DNA from: Actinomycetota bacterium
GTDB lineage: Bacteria; Actinomycetota; Actinomycetes; Nanopelagicales; Nanopelagicaceae
DNA: 10,899 nucleotides
Assembly: GCA_009700715.1 (NCBI GenBank)
Contig: WLLM01000013.1
Location: forward strand, 1 to 10,899
Reading direction: 5' to 3'
Below the pieces are notes generated by a model that made no database searches, had not been told where the DNA came from, and worked only from the letters and a program-made list of their open reading frames with translations. Made by a program: the position numbers and the translations under genes. Below, one piece after another: positions 1-7,788 of this stretch. Each line of letters opens with the position of its first letter. The first letter of the stretch is position 1.

Positions 1-136
1 CCATTTCTTCGGGCATGCGATGGGCTGAGACAACATCGGCGGTATAGCTAATACCAAATGAATCAAGAGCTTTCGCTGCCTCTTCCATTACCGGCCAATC
101 AGAATCTGATCCCATGATGATTGCTACATCACTCAT
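1..136 (-). CDS. purE: N5-carboxyaminoimidazole ribonucleotide mutase PurE (N-terminal part)
   Basis: Only the first 45 codons are inside the window; the gene continues past position 1. PurE converts N5-CAIR, the product of PurK, to CAIR in cytosolic de novo purine synthesis. The visible N-terminus carries the class I PurE signature G-S-D-S-D-W-P-V-M around residues 9-17, which forms the phosphate/substrate loop, and the S-A-H-R-M-P-E-E-M motif near residues 37-45, which contains the catalytic histidine region. The ATG at 136 lies inside the end of purK: the two genes overlap by 8 nt (ATGAGTGA), so translational coupling is likely and the order birA-purK-purE suggests one transcript. The SAHRMP form instead of SAHRTP is, as I recall, normal in actinobacteria. 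Identification is secure; the C-terminal part cannot be judged. Confidence 0.95.
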   Translation of the reverse strand, partial: MSDVAIIMGSDSDWPVMEEAAKALDSFGISYTADVVSAHRMPEEM

Positions 137-1241
137 CGATTTCTCCGCTCATAAAGTCGCGAGCATGCGCGATTATTTCGGTTAATTCTAGAAGGTTTTC
201 GCCTACAACGGTAACGTGGCCGACCTTTCGCCCTTTGCGGATCTCTTTCTTATATTGATGGAACTTTAAATTTGGATTTCGCGCCATTAAATGTAGGTAA
301 GGCCGGTACATATCAGTCTTATCGCCGCCCAAGATATTTCCCATAACTGCGTAAGGGGCAACCATCGATGGATCTCCCAACGGAAGATCGAGTATGGCGC
401 GCAAGTGTTGCTCGAATTGATTGGTCTTTGCACCTTCTATGGTCCAGTGTCCAGAGTTATGCGGGCGCATGGCAAGCTCGTTAATAAATATTTCGCTTCC
501 CTTTACAAACATCTCAACTGCCATAACCCCAATTAAAGCTAGGTCGTTCGCAATCGAGAGGGCTAAGTGTTGTGCTTTCTCGGCAAGTTCTGAAGTCAGA
601 GTTGGCGCTGGTGAAATTGTGCTGGTGCAGATCCCATCCGACTGGACAGTTTGGGTTGGCGCCCAAGTGACTGCCTGTCCATGTGCAGACCGCGCGACCA
701 TTACCGCTATTTCGAAATCAAATTCAATCAGTTCTTCGATTAGTAACTGTGTAACTTCATTGAGTATTTCATCAAGATCATCGTGGTTCTTTATCTTCCA
801 TACGCCACGCCCGTCATATCCGCCACTAATGCTCTTGGCTATAAATGGGAATTCGAGTAAGTCATCGCCATCGTTAACTACTTTCCATTTTGGCGCTGGA
901 TATTCAGAGAGTCGCTGGCGCATTAGCGCTTTATTTTGCGAATACTGAAAAGAATCCGAAGTCGGGAAAACTTTAATTCCATCTGCTTCCAACCCTTTTA
1001 TAACTGCCAAGGGAACGAGCTCGTGTTCAAAGGTTATGAAATCACAGCGTTTAGAAAATTCTTTGAGTGCGCCAAGATCGCGATAGTCACCGACTACATG
1101 CGGGGCAATTTGTGCAGCGCTATCTTCGGGGCTCTCGGCAAAAAGTAAGAGGTTTACTCCGAGCGCTTCAGCCGGTGCTACCGTCATTCGCGCAAGTTGG
1201 CCGGCGCCGATGATGCCGACAGTCGGAAAGCGCTCGTTCAC
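129..1241 (-). CDS. purK: N5-carboxyaminoimidazole ribonucleotide synthase PurK
   Basis: ATP-grasp enzyme that uses ATP and bicarbonate to carboxylate aminoimidazole ribonucleotide to N5-CAIR, handing it to PurE. The 370-residue protein has the usual family length. In order one sees an N-terminal nucleotide-fold loop G-I-I-G-A-G-Q-L (9-16), the F-E-H-E segment (71-74), the ATP-grasp lysine K136 followed by the glycine-rich loop G-G-Y-D-G-R-G (140-146), a conserved E-E-L-I-E-F-D-F-E stretch, and the family hallmark R-P-H-N-S-G-H-W (259-266) followed by the conserved [12 protein letters not shown] tail. The start is GTG (1241-1239), chosen because the protein then begins just before the G-x-G-Q-L loop as in homologues. 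The birA stop lies 4 nt upstream and purE overlaps the 3' end by 8 nt, so the gene is probably translated from a birA-purK-purE mRNA. Nothing looks broken. Confidence 0.96.
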   Translation of the reverse strand: MNERFPTVGIIGAGQLARMTVAPAEALGVNLLLFAESPEDSAAQIAPHVVGDYRDLGALKEFSKRCDFITFEHELVPLAVIKGLEADGIKVFPTSDSFQYSQNKALMRQRLSEYPAPKWKVVNDGDDLLEFPFIAKSISGGYDGRGVWKIKNHDDLDEILNEVTQLLIEELIEFDFEIAVMVARSAHGQAVTWAPTQTVQSDGICTSTISPAPTLTSELAEKAQHLALSIANDLALIGVMAVEMFVKGSEIFINELAMRPHNSGHWTIEGAKTNQFEQHLRAILDLPLGDPSMVAPYAVMGNILGGDKTDMYRPYLHLMARNPNLKFHQYKKEIRKGRKVGHVTVVGENLLELTEIIAHARDFMSGEIDE

Positions 1242-1245
1242 CCCG

Positions 1246-2010
1246 CTATCGTAGATGAACTACATCTCCGACGTTAACTTCAAATCCGTCGCGCAGAATT
1301 AGCGCTCCTTGTGCGGAGATAGCAACTGCTTCTCCCTCAATTGGATCTCGCCCTAGAACTTCAACGCGCACTTGGCAACCGATAGTCGAACTGATTTGGC
1401 GATACTTGTCTAGGAAATTAGCGCCTGATTCCCATTCGCTGTAGATGCTTTCAAAGCGATTTAGGAAATCAATTAGCAACAGGTTGCGATCTAAATAATT
1501 TGATCCAACTAGCGCAAGCGAAGTTGCCGTCGGTACTGGTAATTCTGATTCACTCATTGAAACATTTAATCCAATTCCAACAATAACCCCATCGCCAATT
1601 TGTTGGGCTAGTAAACCTGCCACTTTCTTATCGCCAATCAAAATATCGTTAGGCCACTTTAGAGTTATCGTTGCCGAACTAGTTTCTGAAATAACTTCTT
1701 GCATAGCAATAGCTGCTAAAAAAGATACAAAACTCCAATCGCTACGAGAGCGTTTCGGTTGAAGATAAAAAGAAAACAAGAGCGCGCTTTGTCGCGGCGC
1801 TTCAAAAGTTCTATCTAGACGTCCACGTCCTGCGCTTTGAAATTCGGCGGCAATTAATTCGCCTGATTTTGCTACTGAAGAGTTAACTAAATCTGCAAGA
1901 TCGTTCTGTGTTGAGGCAGTGAGATCAACCACGCTTACCCGCCAGTACTGCGAAATTTTTCCGTCGATGATCGACTTATTAAGTGGCGCTCTTGGCGCTT
2001 GGCTACCCAC
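1246..2010 (-). CDS. birA: Biotin--[acyl-CoA carboxylase] ligase BirA, without DNA-binding domain
   Basis: Activates biotin to biotinyl-AMP and attaches it to the BCCP lysine, here presumably K536 of AccA encoded on the opposite strand. Counting from the GTG at 2010 (254 aa), motifs are S-T-Q-N-D-L (33-38), the biotinyl-AMP loop Q-S-A-G-R-G-R-L-D-R (58-67), K-W-P-N-D (118-122) and G-I-G-L-N, followed by a small C-terminal SH3-like domain ending V-G-D-V-V-H-L-R. There is no N-terminal helix-turn-helix, so it is a monofunctional ligase and not a biotin repressor. The frame stays open to an ATG at 2046 (266 aa), but that start would overlap accD by 18 nt. I prefer GTG 2010: it sits 7 nt after a TACGGT -10 element, as expected for a leaderless mRNA, and leaves a short leader before the conserved R-A-P-L-N segment. 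Function is secure, the start less so. Confidence 0.93.
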   Translation of the reverse strand: MGSQAPRAPLNKSIIDGKISQYWRVSVVDLTASTQNDLADLVNSSVAKSGELIAAEFQSAGRGRLDRTFEAPRQSALLFSFYLQPKRSRSDWSFVSFLAAIAMQEVISETSSATITLKWPNDILIGDKKVAGLLAQQIGDGVIVGIGLNVSMSESELPVPTATSLALVGSNYLDRNLLLIDFLNRFESIYSEWESGANFLDKYRQISSTIGCQVRVEVLGRDPIEGEAVAISAQGALILRDGFEVNVGDVVHLR

Positions 2011-2028
2011 GACTAGTACCGTAGAGCC
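2011..2028. promoter_or_regulatory. Candidate bidirectional leaderless promoter for birA and accD
   Basis: The 18 bases between the two divergent starts contain TACCGTA (2017-2023). On the plus strand it reads TACCGT (2017-2022) followed by 6 nt and the accD ATG at 2029. On the minus strand it reads TACGGT (2023 to 2018) followed by 7 nt and the birA GTG at 2010. Both fit the actinobacterial -10 pattern TAnnnT at the distance expected when transcription begins on the start codon. No Shine-Dalgarno sequence precedes either start. A TTGGCG at 1992-1997 could be a weak -35 for accD with a 19-nt spacer; I see no good -35 for birA. The motif match is seen; promoter activity is inferred. Confidence 0.55.
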
Positions 2029-3600
2029 ATGAGCCCAGATCTGCATACAACTTCAGGAAAAATTGAAGATCTCCGACTTCGTGTCGAGGAAGCGGTGCAC
2101 GCCGGATCGGCCCGCGCCGTTGAGAAGCAACACGCAAAGGGAAAGTTAACTGCCCGCGAACGCATTGATCTACTCGTCGATGCAGATTCATTTACTGAAA
2201 TTGATGAGTTTGCACGTCATCGTTCTACTCAGTTCGGCATGGAGAAGAACCGCCCCTACGGAGATGGCGTTGTAATCGGAACAGCGACAGTCGATGGTCG
2301 ACCAATTGCGCTTTACTCACAAGATTTCACAGTTATGGGCGGTAGTCTCGGTGAAGTTCACGCCGAAAAGATTGTAAAGATTGCCGAGTTCGCGCTTAAG
2401 AGCGGAATTCCACTAATTGGCATTAACGATTCAGGTGGAGCTCGTATTCAAGAAGGCGTGGCCTCACTCAATGGTTACGGAAAAATCTTCCGCTTAAATA
2501 CTCGCTCATCTGGTGTTATCCCCCAGATCTCTTTGATCCTCGGACCTTGTGCGGGCGGTTCTGCATATTCACCAGCGCTTACCGACTTCACGGTAATGGT
2601 TAATGAGACTTCACATATGTTTATCACTGGTCCAGATGTAATTAAGACCGTTACTGGTGAAGATGTTGGAATGGAAGAGCTCGGCGGCGGACTAACCCAC
2701 AACACTCGCTCTGGAAATGCGCATTACCTGGCAGATAGTGAAGCCGATGCCATTGATTATGTGAAAGCGCTTCTTTCTTATCTGCCATCAAATAATATGG
2801 ATGGTTCACCACATCTTCCCCCAACTCAAAATTTGGATCAGACTCCAGAAGATGCTGCACTCGATACGTTAATTCCGGATAGTCCAAATCAACCTTACGA
2901 TATGAAGACGTTGATCACTACGTTGGTTGATGAAGGCGAATTCTTAGAGGTCCATGCCTTGTATGCCCCAAATATCATCGTTGGGTTTGCGCGCATTGAA
3001 GGCGAATCTGTAGGAATTATCGCCAACCAGCCATCACAATTAGCCGGAACTCTTGATATAAATTCGAGTGAAAAAGCGGCGCGTTTCTTACGTTTCTGCG
3101 ATGCCTTTAATATTCCGATTCTAACTTTGGTGGATGTACCTGGTTTCTTGCCGGGCACCGAACAAGAATGGAACGGCATCATTCGTCGTGGAGCGAAATT
3201 GCTATACGCATACGCTGAGGCATCGGTTCCACTTGTAACTTTAATTACTCGCAAAGCTTACGGTGGCGCATTTATCGTTATGGGTTCAAAGTATTTGGGT
3301 AGCGATATTAACTTCGCTTGGCCAAGCGCTGAGATTGCAGTTATGGGTGCGCAAGGTGCGGTTAATATCTTGTACCGCAAAGAAATTGCTGATGCGAAAG
3401 ATCCAGAAAAGGTTCGCGCCGAATTGGTATCGGATTACACCGAAACACTTTCAAATCCATATGCTGCGGCAGAGCGCGGCACGATCGATAGCGTTATTGA
3501 GCCTCATCAGTCTCGCGCCTACATCACAAAGGCGTTTCGTACACTAAAGACCAAGCGTGATGTTTTGCCAGCGCGTAAACACGGAAATATCCCGCTGTAA
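2029..3600 (+). CDS. accD: Acyl-CoA carboxylase carboxyltransferase (beta) subunit, AccD/PccB family
   Basis: Transfers the carboxyl group from carboxybiotin on AccA to an acyl-CoA, giving malonyl-CoA and/or methylmalonyl-CoA. The 523-residue length is normal for actinobacterial AccD5/PccB. The N-terminal crotonase-like half contains the oxyanion loop G-G-A-R-I-Q-E-G (136-143) and [12 protein letters not shown] (172-183). The C-terminal half contains V-P-G-F-L-P-G-T-E (370-378), Y-G-G-A-F-I-V-M-G (411-419) and A-V-M-G-A-Q-G-A-V. The ATG at 2029 is favoured because M-S-P-D-L-H-T-T is followed by the conserved [22 protein letters not shown] segment at the usual distance. The specificity position in Y-G-G-A-F-I-V-M is Ile416; propionyl-specific enzymes are recalled to have Asp there, so acetyl-CoA or broad use is possible. 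It overlaps accE by 1 nt (TAATG). Family is secure, substrate not. Confidence 0.95.
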   Translation: MSPDLHTTSGKIEDLRLRVEEAVHAGSARAVEKQHAKGKLTARERIDLLVDADSFTEIDEFARHRSTQFGMEKNRPYGDGVVIGTATVDGRPIALYSQDFTVMGGSLGEVHAEKIVKIAEFALKSGIPLIGINDSGGARIQEGVASLNGYGKIFRLNTRSSGVIPQISLILGPCAGGSAYSPALTDFTVMVNETSHMFITGPDVIKTVTGEDVGMEELGGGLTHNTRSGNAHYLADSEADAIDYVKALLSYLPSNNMDGSPHLPPTQNLDQTPEDAALDTLIPDSPNQPYDMKTLITTLVDEGEFLEVHALYAPNIIVGFARIEGESVGIIANQPSQLAGTLDINSSEKAARFLRFCDAFNIPILTLVDVPGFLPGTEQEWNGIIRRGAKLLYAYAEASVPLVTLITRKAYGGAFIVMGSKYLGSDINFAWPSAEIAVMGAQGAVNILYRKEIADAKDPEKVRAELVSDYTETLSNPYAAAERGTIDSVIEPHQSRAYITKAFRTLKTKRDVLPARKHGNIPL

Positions 3601-3785
3601 TGAAATTTACAATTACCTCTGGTAATCCAACTGATGAGGAGTTGCTCGCCCTAAAGGCGGCAATCGATCACCACAAAATGCAGAACTTAGTGCCGGTAAT
3701 TAAGCGAAGCGTCTTTGGTCTACCTCAACTACGCCAGCCACTTCCCCACCAAATAACCTTTGGCGCACGTAGAAAATCTAACTAA
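3600..3785 (+). CDS. accE: Acyl-CoA carboxylase epsilon subunit (small)
   Basis: A 61-residue protein in the position where actinobacteria encode the small epsilon subunit that stabilises the AccA-AccD complex and raises its activity. Residues 4-23 follow the family pattern: a short beta strand, then G-N-P-T-D-E-E-L-L-A-L-K-A-A-I. The C-terminus has R-Q-P-L (45-48) and F-G-A-R-R-K-S, a divergent version of the usual R-x-P-L ... P-G-A-W-R-x-S ending, with the tryptophan absent. The ATG overlaps the accD stop (TAATG) and the stop overlaps the maf ATG (TAATG). No clear Shine-Dalgarno is present, so translation probably depends on reinitiation from accD. No membrane segment or signal peptide is visible. 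Assignment rests about equally on the N-terminal motif and on location. Confidence 0.8.
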   Translation: MKFTITSGNPTDEELLALKAAIDHHKMQNLVPVIKRSVFGLPQLRQPLPHQITFGARRKSN

Positions 3786-4387
3786 TGCCGAAAATTGTTC
3801 TTGCTTCACAATCAACTTCGCGACGCCGTCTCCTCGAAGGCGCTGGGCTGAAACCAACAGTTATCGTCAGCAATGTTGATGAAGAAACCGATTTCTTCAA
3901 CGCAATGACTCCCGCCGATATGGTGATCGCTTTGGCGGTTACCAAAGCGCACACGGTTCGCGAGCAAATTGATTACCCAGCGCTGATTATCGGATGTGAT
4001 TCCACTTTTGATGTCGACGGGGTTTCCTTTGGAAAGCCAGGCACTCCAGATATCGCCCGCGAACGCGCTAAAACGATCAGCGGACGTTCCGGGTTACTTC
4101 ACACAGGACATTGCATTATTGATACAGCACAAGGGCGTGAAATTGCTGATCGCGTTACAACAAAGGTAACTTTCTCTGAGATGACTGATCAGGAAATTGA
4201 AGATTACATAGCTTCTGAAGAGCCTCTTCATGTTGCCGGCGGATTTACTCTTGATGGGTTTGGATCGCCCTTTATTCCAATAATTGAAGGCGATTACACA
4301 AACGTTGTCGGAATTTCAATGCCGTTCCTGCGCTCTGCAATGTCACAACTTGGCTATTCTTGGCCAGAAGTTAAGGAGATGCAATGA
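3785..4387 (+). CDS. maf: Maf-like nucleotide pyrophosphatase
   Basis: Maf/HAM1-type enzyme hydrolysing non-canonical or modified nucleoside triphosphates to the monophosphate and pyrophosphate; other Maf proteins are linked to septum formation. The 200-residue protein shows the N-terminal signature [12 protein letters not shown] (6-17), the catalytic-aspartate region I-I-G-C-D-S-T-F (68-75, D72), the G-K-P-G segment (83-86), and the C-terminal G-G-F-T-L-D-G-F-G (152-160) followed by [10 protein letters not shown]. The substrate subclass (dTTP/UTP versus m7GTP) cannot be decided by eye. It lies between carboxylase genes, an arrangement known in actinobacteria, with a 1-nt overlap to accE and a 4-nt ATGA overlap to accA. 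It has no obvious Shine-Dalgarno of its own, and its last codons hold the accA ribosome binding site. Confidence 0.92.
   Translation: MPKIVLASQSTSRRRLLEGAGLKPTVIVSNVDEETDFFNAMTPADMVIALAVTKAHTVREQIDYPALIIGCDSTFDVDGVSFGKPGTPDIARERAKTISGRSGLLHTGHCIIDTAQGREIADRVTTKVTFSEMTDQEIEDYIASEEPLHVAGGFTLDGFGSPFIPIIEGDYTNVVGISMPFLRSAMSQLGYSWPEVKEMQ
4373..4378 (+). promoter_or_regulatory. Strong Shine-Dalgarno for accA inside maf
   Basis: AAGGAG lies 5 nt before the accA ATG at 4384 and within the last codons of maf. It is the only strong ribosome binding site in the accD-accE-maf-accA series. It fixes the accA start and would let AccA be made efficiently even if reinitiation from maf is poor. Confidence 0.8.
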
Positions 4388-6102
4388 AGCGCGTCCTGAT
4401 TGCCAATCGCGGAGAAATCGCTGTCCGCGTTATTCGCGCTTGCCGTGATCACGGAATCGAGAGCGTAGCGATTTATTCAGATGAAGATCGCGATGCCATT
4501 CACACCAAGAGCGCTGATTTTGCATTTTCGCTAAACGGAGTTACCGCTACTCAAACATATTTAGATATTTCGAAAATTATCGCTGCCGCCAAAGAATCTG
4601 GGGCAGATGCAGTTCATCCAGGTTATGGATTTTTATCTGAACGCGCAGATTTCGCGCAGGCGGTAATCGATGCTGGATTAATTTGGATCGGTCCCCCACC
4701 TTCAGCAATTAGCGCACTTGGCGACAAGGTATCTGCACGTCGCATCGCGGCAAAGGCCGGTGCACCACTTGTTGCAGGAACCAAAGATCCAGTTGATGGA
4801 GCCGATGAAGTTATCGCTTTTGCAAAAGAACATGGCCTTCCAGTTGCTATAAAAGCTGCCTTCGGTGGCGGCGGACGTGGCTTAAAAGTTGCTCGCACTA
4901 TGGAAGAAATTCCAGAACTTTTTGCATCCGCTGTACGTGAAGCAATCGCTGGCTTTGGCCGCGGAGAATGCTTTGTTGAGCGATATTTGGATAAGCCGCG
5001 CCACGTTGAAACCCAGGTATTGGTAGATCAACATGGCAATGCAGTTGTCGTAAGTACTCGCGATTGTTCGCTGCAGCGTCGCCACCAGAAGTTGGTGGAA
5101 GAAGCTCCTGCCCCATTCTTAACTGATGCCCAAAATGAAGAGCTATATCGCTCCAGCAAGGCGATCATGAAGGAAGCCGGTTACGTTGGAGCTGGCACTT
5201 GTGAGTTCTTAGTTGGACTAGATGGAACCATCTCATTTCTCGAGGTAAATACTCGCTTGCAAGTTGAGCACCCAGTGAGTGAAGAAGTAACCGGAATCGA
5301 TTTAGTTCGCGAACAGTTCCGTATCGCAATGGGCGAAAAATTAGGATTCACTGATCCAGAAATCCGTGGCCACTCACTTGAGTTCCGTATTAACGGTGAA
5401 GATCCAGGTCGATCCTTCTTGCCAGCCCCAGGTCAAATTACACAATGGAACTTACCAACCGGCCCTGGGGTTCGTATCGATGCCGGATTTAAGAACGGTG
5501 ACACCATCGGTGGAAACTTCGACTCACTTCTTGCCAAATTAATTGTTACTGGAGCAACGCGAAAGCAAGCCATCGAACGCGCACGCCGTGCACTTGCCGA
5601 ATTTGAAGTAGATGGTTTAGCGACAGCTATTCCATTCCATCGCGCTATTTTAGAAGATCCTGCATATACCGAAAACTTTAAGGTTTATACGAGTTACATC
5701 GAAAATGAATTTAAGAACGATATCCCGGCATTTTCTGCCACACCAATTCCGGTTACAACTAAGGTCGCGGCAGAGCACTTAGTTGCTGAAGTTAATGGCA
5801 AGCGCTTTGAGGTAAAGCTGCACACACCAGAACCGGTTGTAAAACGCCATCGCGCAAAGCAATCAAAAGTTGGCGGCGCAAGTGGTACTGGACTTACAAG
5901 CCCGATGCAAGGCACGGTCGTAAAAATTGCCGTTGCAGAAGGCGCAGAAGTTGAAGCCGGAGATTTAATTATTGTTTTGGAAGCTATGAAGATGGAACAA
6001 CCACTGATCGCACATAAATCTGGCAAGGTCACAAACCTAAAAGCGGTAATCGGTGAGACGGTTTCAAGTGGCACAGTGCTGTGCGACATTCTTGACGCTT
6101 AA
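4384..6102 (+). CDS. accA: Acyl-CoA carboxylase alpha subunit: biotin carboxylase fused to biotin carboxyl carrier protein
   Basis: Carboxylates its own covalently bound biotin with ATP and bicarbonate and presents it to AccD. The 572-residue chain starts with the biotin carboxylase N-domain ([12 protein letters not shown], 2-13). The ATP-grasp domain follows with K157, the glycine-rich loop F-G-G-G-G-R-G (160-166), and the active-site string [11 protein letters not shown] (287-297), in which R291 and E295 match E. coli BC R292 and E296. After the BC C-terminal domain and a basic linker (roughly 465-500), a BCCP domain ends the protein with E-A-M-K-M (533-537). K536, 36 residues from the end, is the expected biotinylation site. 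All catalytic residues I can place are present. The start follows AAGGAG and overlaps maf by 4 nt. It probably serves any AccD in the cell; accD and birA nearby are its obvious partners. Confidence 0.96.
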   Translation: MKRVLIANRGEIAVRVIRACRDHGIESVAIYSDEDRDAIHTKSADFAFSLNGVTATQTYLDISKIIAAAKESGADAVHPGYGFLSERADFAQAVIDAGLIWIGPPPSAISALGDKVSARRIAAKAGAPLVAGTKDPVDGADEVIAFAKEHGLPVAIKAAFGGGGRGLKVARTMEEIPELFASAVREAIAGFGRGECFVERYLDKPRHVETQVLVDQHGNAVVVSTRDCSLQRRHQKLVEEAPAPFLTDAQNEELYRSSKAIMKEAGYVGAGTCEFLVGLDGTISFLEVNTRLQVEHPVSEEVTGIDLVREQFRIAMGEKLGFTDPEIRGHSLEFRINGEDPGRSFLPAPGQITQWNLPTGPGVRIDAGFKNGDTIGGNFDSLLAKLIVTGATRKQAIERARRALAEFEVDGLATAIPFHRAILEDPAYTENFKVYTSYIENEFKNDIPAFSATPIPVTTKVAAEHLVAEVNGKRFEVKLHTPEPVVKRHRAKQSKVGGASGTGLTSPMQGTVVKIAVAEGAEVEAGDLIIVLEAMKMEQPLIAHKSGKVTNLKAVIGETVSSGTVLCDILDA

Positions 6103-6121
6103 CTCCCTGGCTTAAACGCAA

Positions 6122-6150
6122 TTCACAAGTTGATTTAATCAAGTTAGGCT
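6122..6150 (+). promoter_or_regulatory. Candidate promoter for the mutase-deoC-ALDH operon
   Basis: TTCACA (6122-6127) is one base from the TTGACA consensus. After a 17-nt spacer comes TAGGCT (6145-6150), a typical actinobacterial TAnnnT -10 element. The ATG at 6157 is 6 nt further, so a leaderless mRNA starting at that ATG is plausible. No Shine-Dalgarno is seen. This lies in the 48-nt gap after accA, in which I find no hairpin with a U-tract, so readthrough from the carboxylase operon is also possible. Confidence 0.6.
6130..6142. repeat. 13-bp perfect palindrome, possible operator
   Basis: TTGATT-T-AATCAA is a perfect inverted repeat with a single central base, lying wholly inside the spacer between the candidate -35 and -10 elements. 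A bound repressor there would block the promoter, so it may be the operator for the downstream catabolic operon. It is AT-rich and short, so chance is a real alternative. Confidence 0.4.
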
Positions 6151-6156
6151 GTGGCT

Positions 6157-7788
6157 ATGAATGCGCAGCTCTTGGCCGAAGTCCAAGCCTGGATCGCCGA
6201 TGATCCTGATCCCAAGACCGCCGCGGAGTTATCGAAGCTTATTGAAACAGGCGATGAAGAAACTCTTAAGAAGTTTTTTGCAGGATTTTTGCAATTTGGT
6301 ACCGCTGGTTTACGTGGCCCAATCGGCCCTGGTCCTTCATGTATGAATAGAGCAGTGGTTGGTCGCACCGCAGCGGGACTTGTCTCGTATATGAAAGAGC
6401 GCGGCATGAACCGCGTAGTCATTGGACGCGATGCGCGTTATGGATCAGAGGATTTCACCGAAGAATCCGCCCAGATATTTTCTGGCGCTGGCTTTGAAGT
6501 ATTTGTGCTTCCACGGCCGCTACCAACGCCAGTTCTCGCTTTTGCAACGCATGATTTGAAATGTGATGTTGGCGTTATGGTCACGGCCAGCCACAACCCG
6601 CCGCAAGATAACGGCTACAAGGTTTACATCGGGCCAACCGCCGATGGCATCGATTACGCAGCATCTCAAATTATCAACCCAACTGATGGATTCATCGCGA
6701 AAGAAATAGCCGCTGTTAAATCCTTAGCTGGACAAGCGCGAGGTTCAAAATGGACGGTACTCGATGATGCGGTCTTAGATAAATACATCGCACGCACCGC
6801 AGAACTCGCACCGCGTCCTGGTTCGCTAAAGATTGTTTATACCGCGATGCATGGCGTTGGCACTGAAACTTTGGAGAAGTCATTTGCAAAAGCCGGTTTC
6901 CCAAAATTATTTTTGGTAACTGAGCAAGCCCAACCAGATCCAGATTTTCCAACTGTTGCCTTTCCTAACCCAGAAGAACCAGGCGCAATTGATTTGGCGT
7001 TAGCCAAGGCTCGCGAAGTTGGAGCTGATTTAGTTATTGCAAATGATCCTGACGCCGACCGTTGCGCAGCAGCAGTTAATGATCCAAATGGTGGTTGGCG
7101 TATGTTGCGCGGCGACGAGCTCGGTGTGATTTTTGGAGAGTGGATCGCTCGTGCGATGGCGCAAGATAAATCAAAGACCGGCTCTTTTGGAAACTCCATA
7201 GTTTCATCCTCAGCGTTGCGCAAAATTGCTGCGCACTATGTGATCGACTTTAAAGAGGTATTAACTGGCTTTAAATGGTTAGCCAAGATTGAAGATCTCG
7301 CCTTTGGTTACGAAGAGGCGATTGGTTACGCCGTTGATTCAGATACAGTTAACGATAAAGATGGCATCTCTGCTGCACTTTTCTTGGCACAGATTGCCAC
7401 CGATTTAAATACAGATGGCAAGACTCTGGTTGATTTACTAAACGAAGTTTGGGAGCGCCACGGTTTCCACGGCACCGAGCAAATTTCAATTCGCGTCAGC
7501 GATATGTCGCGAATTACCGAACTATTAGCGGGGCTTCGCAAGAACCCACCAGCAGAAATTGCAGGGCGCTCAGTATCTTCGATTGACGATTTAGCTGCAC
7601 CTACAGATGGTCTGCCACCAACCGATGGTTTACGGATCTGGCTCGATGGTGGGATCCGCATAATTATTCGTCCAAGTGGCACCGAGGCTAAGATGAAGTG
7701 CTACATCGAGGTAATTACCAAAGATGCGCAATCTGCCAACGTTCTACTTGACCAGTTACGCCAACCACTTAAGGATTTTCTCTCATGA
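6157..7788 (+). CDS. pmmB: Phosphohexomutase / phosphopentomutase family enzyme (PmmB/PGM2-like)
   Basis: Alpha-D-phosphohexomutase superfamily enzyme interconverting sugar 1- and 6- (or 5-) phosphates through a phosphoserine. Counting from the ATG at 6157 (543 aa), motifs are F-G-T-A-G-L-R-G (47-54), the phosphoserine loop T-A-S-H-N-P with S145, the Mg-binding D-P-D-A-D-R (297-302), the sugar-specificity loop G-Y-E-E-A-I-G (E386-E387) and the phosphate-binding R-P-S-G-T-E (505-510). The GTG at 6151 would add two residues; I prefer 6157 because it is correctly spaced from the TAGGCT -10 and homologues begin near this point. Length and motifs fit the PGM2/PmmB branch, which includes phosphopentomutases. 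With deoC directly downstream (4-nt ATGA overlap), ribose-1-P or deoxyribose-1-P to the 5-phosphate is the most sensible role, although phosphomannomutase or phosphoglucomutase activity cannot be excluded. All catalytic motifs are intact. Confidence 0.9.
   Translation: MNAQLLAEVQAWIADDPDPKTAAELSKLIETGDEETLKKFFAGFLQFGTAGLRGPIGPGPSCMNRAVVGRTAAGLVSYMKERGMNRVVIGRDARYGSEDFTEESAQIFSGAGFEVFVLPRPLPTPVLAFATHDLKCDVGVMVTASHNPPQDNGYKVYIGPTADGIDYAASQIINPTDGFIAKEIAAVKSLAGQARGSKWTVLDDAVLDKYIARTAELAPRPGSLKIVYTAMHGVGTETLEKSFAKAGFPKLFLVTEQAQPDPDFPTVAFPNPEEPGAIDLALAKAREVGADLVIANDPDADRCAAAVNDPNGGWRMLRGDELGVIFGEWIARAMAQDKSKTGSFGNSIVSSSALRKIAAHYVIDFKEVLTGFKWLAKIEDLAFGYEEAIGYAVDSDTVNDKDGISAALFLAQIATDLNTDGKTLVDLLNEVWERHGFHGTEQISIRVSDMSRITELLAGLRKNPPAEIAGRSVSSIDDLAAPTDGLPPTDGLRIWLDGGIRIIIRPSGTEAKMKCYIEVITKDAQSANVLLDQLRQPLKDFLS

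Noticed and set aside
421..948. Plus-strand open frame of 175 codons inside purK
   Set aside because: It is antisense to a well-conserved purK, its translation is rich in Ser/Ile runs without domain motifs, and it has no ribosome binding site.
1247..1266. Small hairpin near the birA/purK junction (GATG-TAGTT-CATC on the minus strand)
   Set aside because: A 4-bp stem inside the end of the birA coding sequence is too weak to be a terminator or attenuator.
5694..6089. Minus-strand open frame of 131 codons opposite the accA C-terminus
   Set aside because: It is the complement of the BCCP coding region; low-complexity Ser/Thr/Pro composition mirrors accA codon use, and there is no motif.
6103..6150. 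Terminator for the carboxylase operon
   Set aside because: The only inverted repeat (6130-6142) gives a 5-bp AT stem with no following U-tract. GCTTAA occurs twice as a direct, not inverted, repeat. Readthrough or Rho-dependent ending cannot be told apart.
7600..7640. Short repeat P-T-D-G-L-P / P-T-D-G-L in the mutase
   Set aside because: Related mutases have a P-P-T-D-G-L segment at this place; the adjacent copy is short and could be chance, with no wider repeat.
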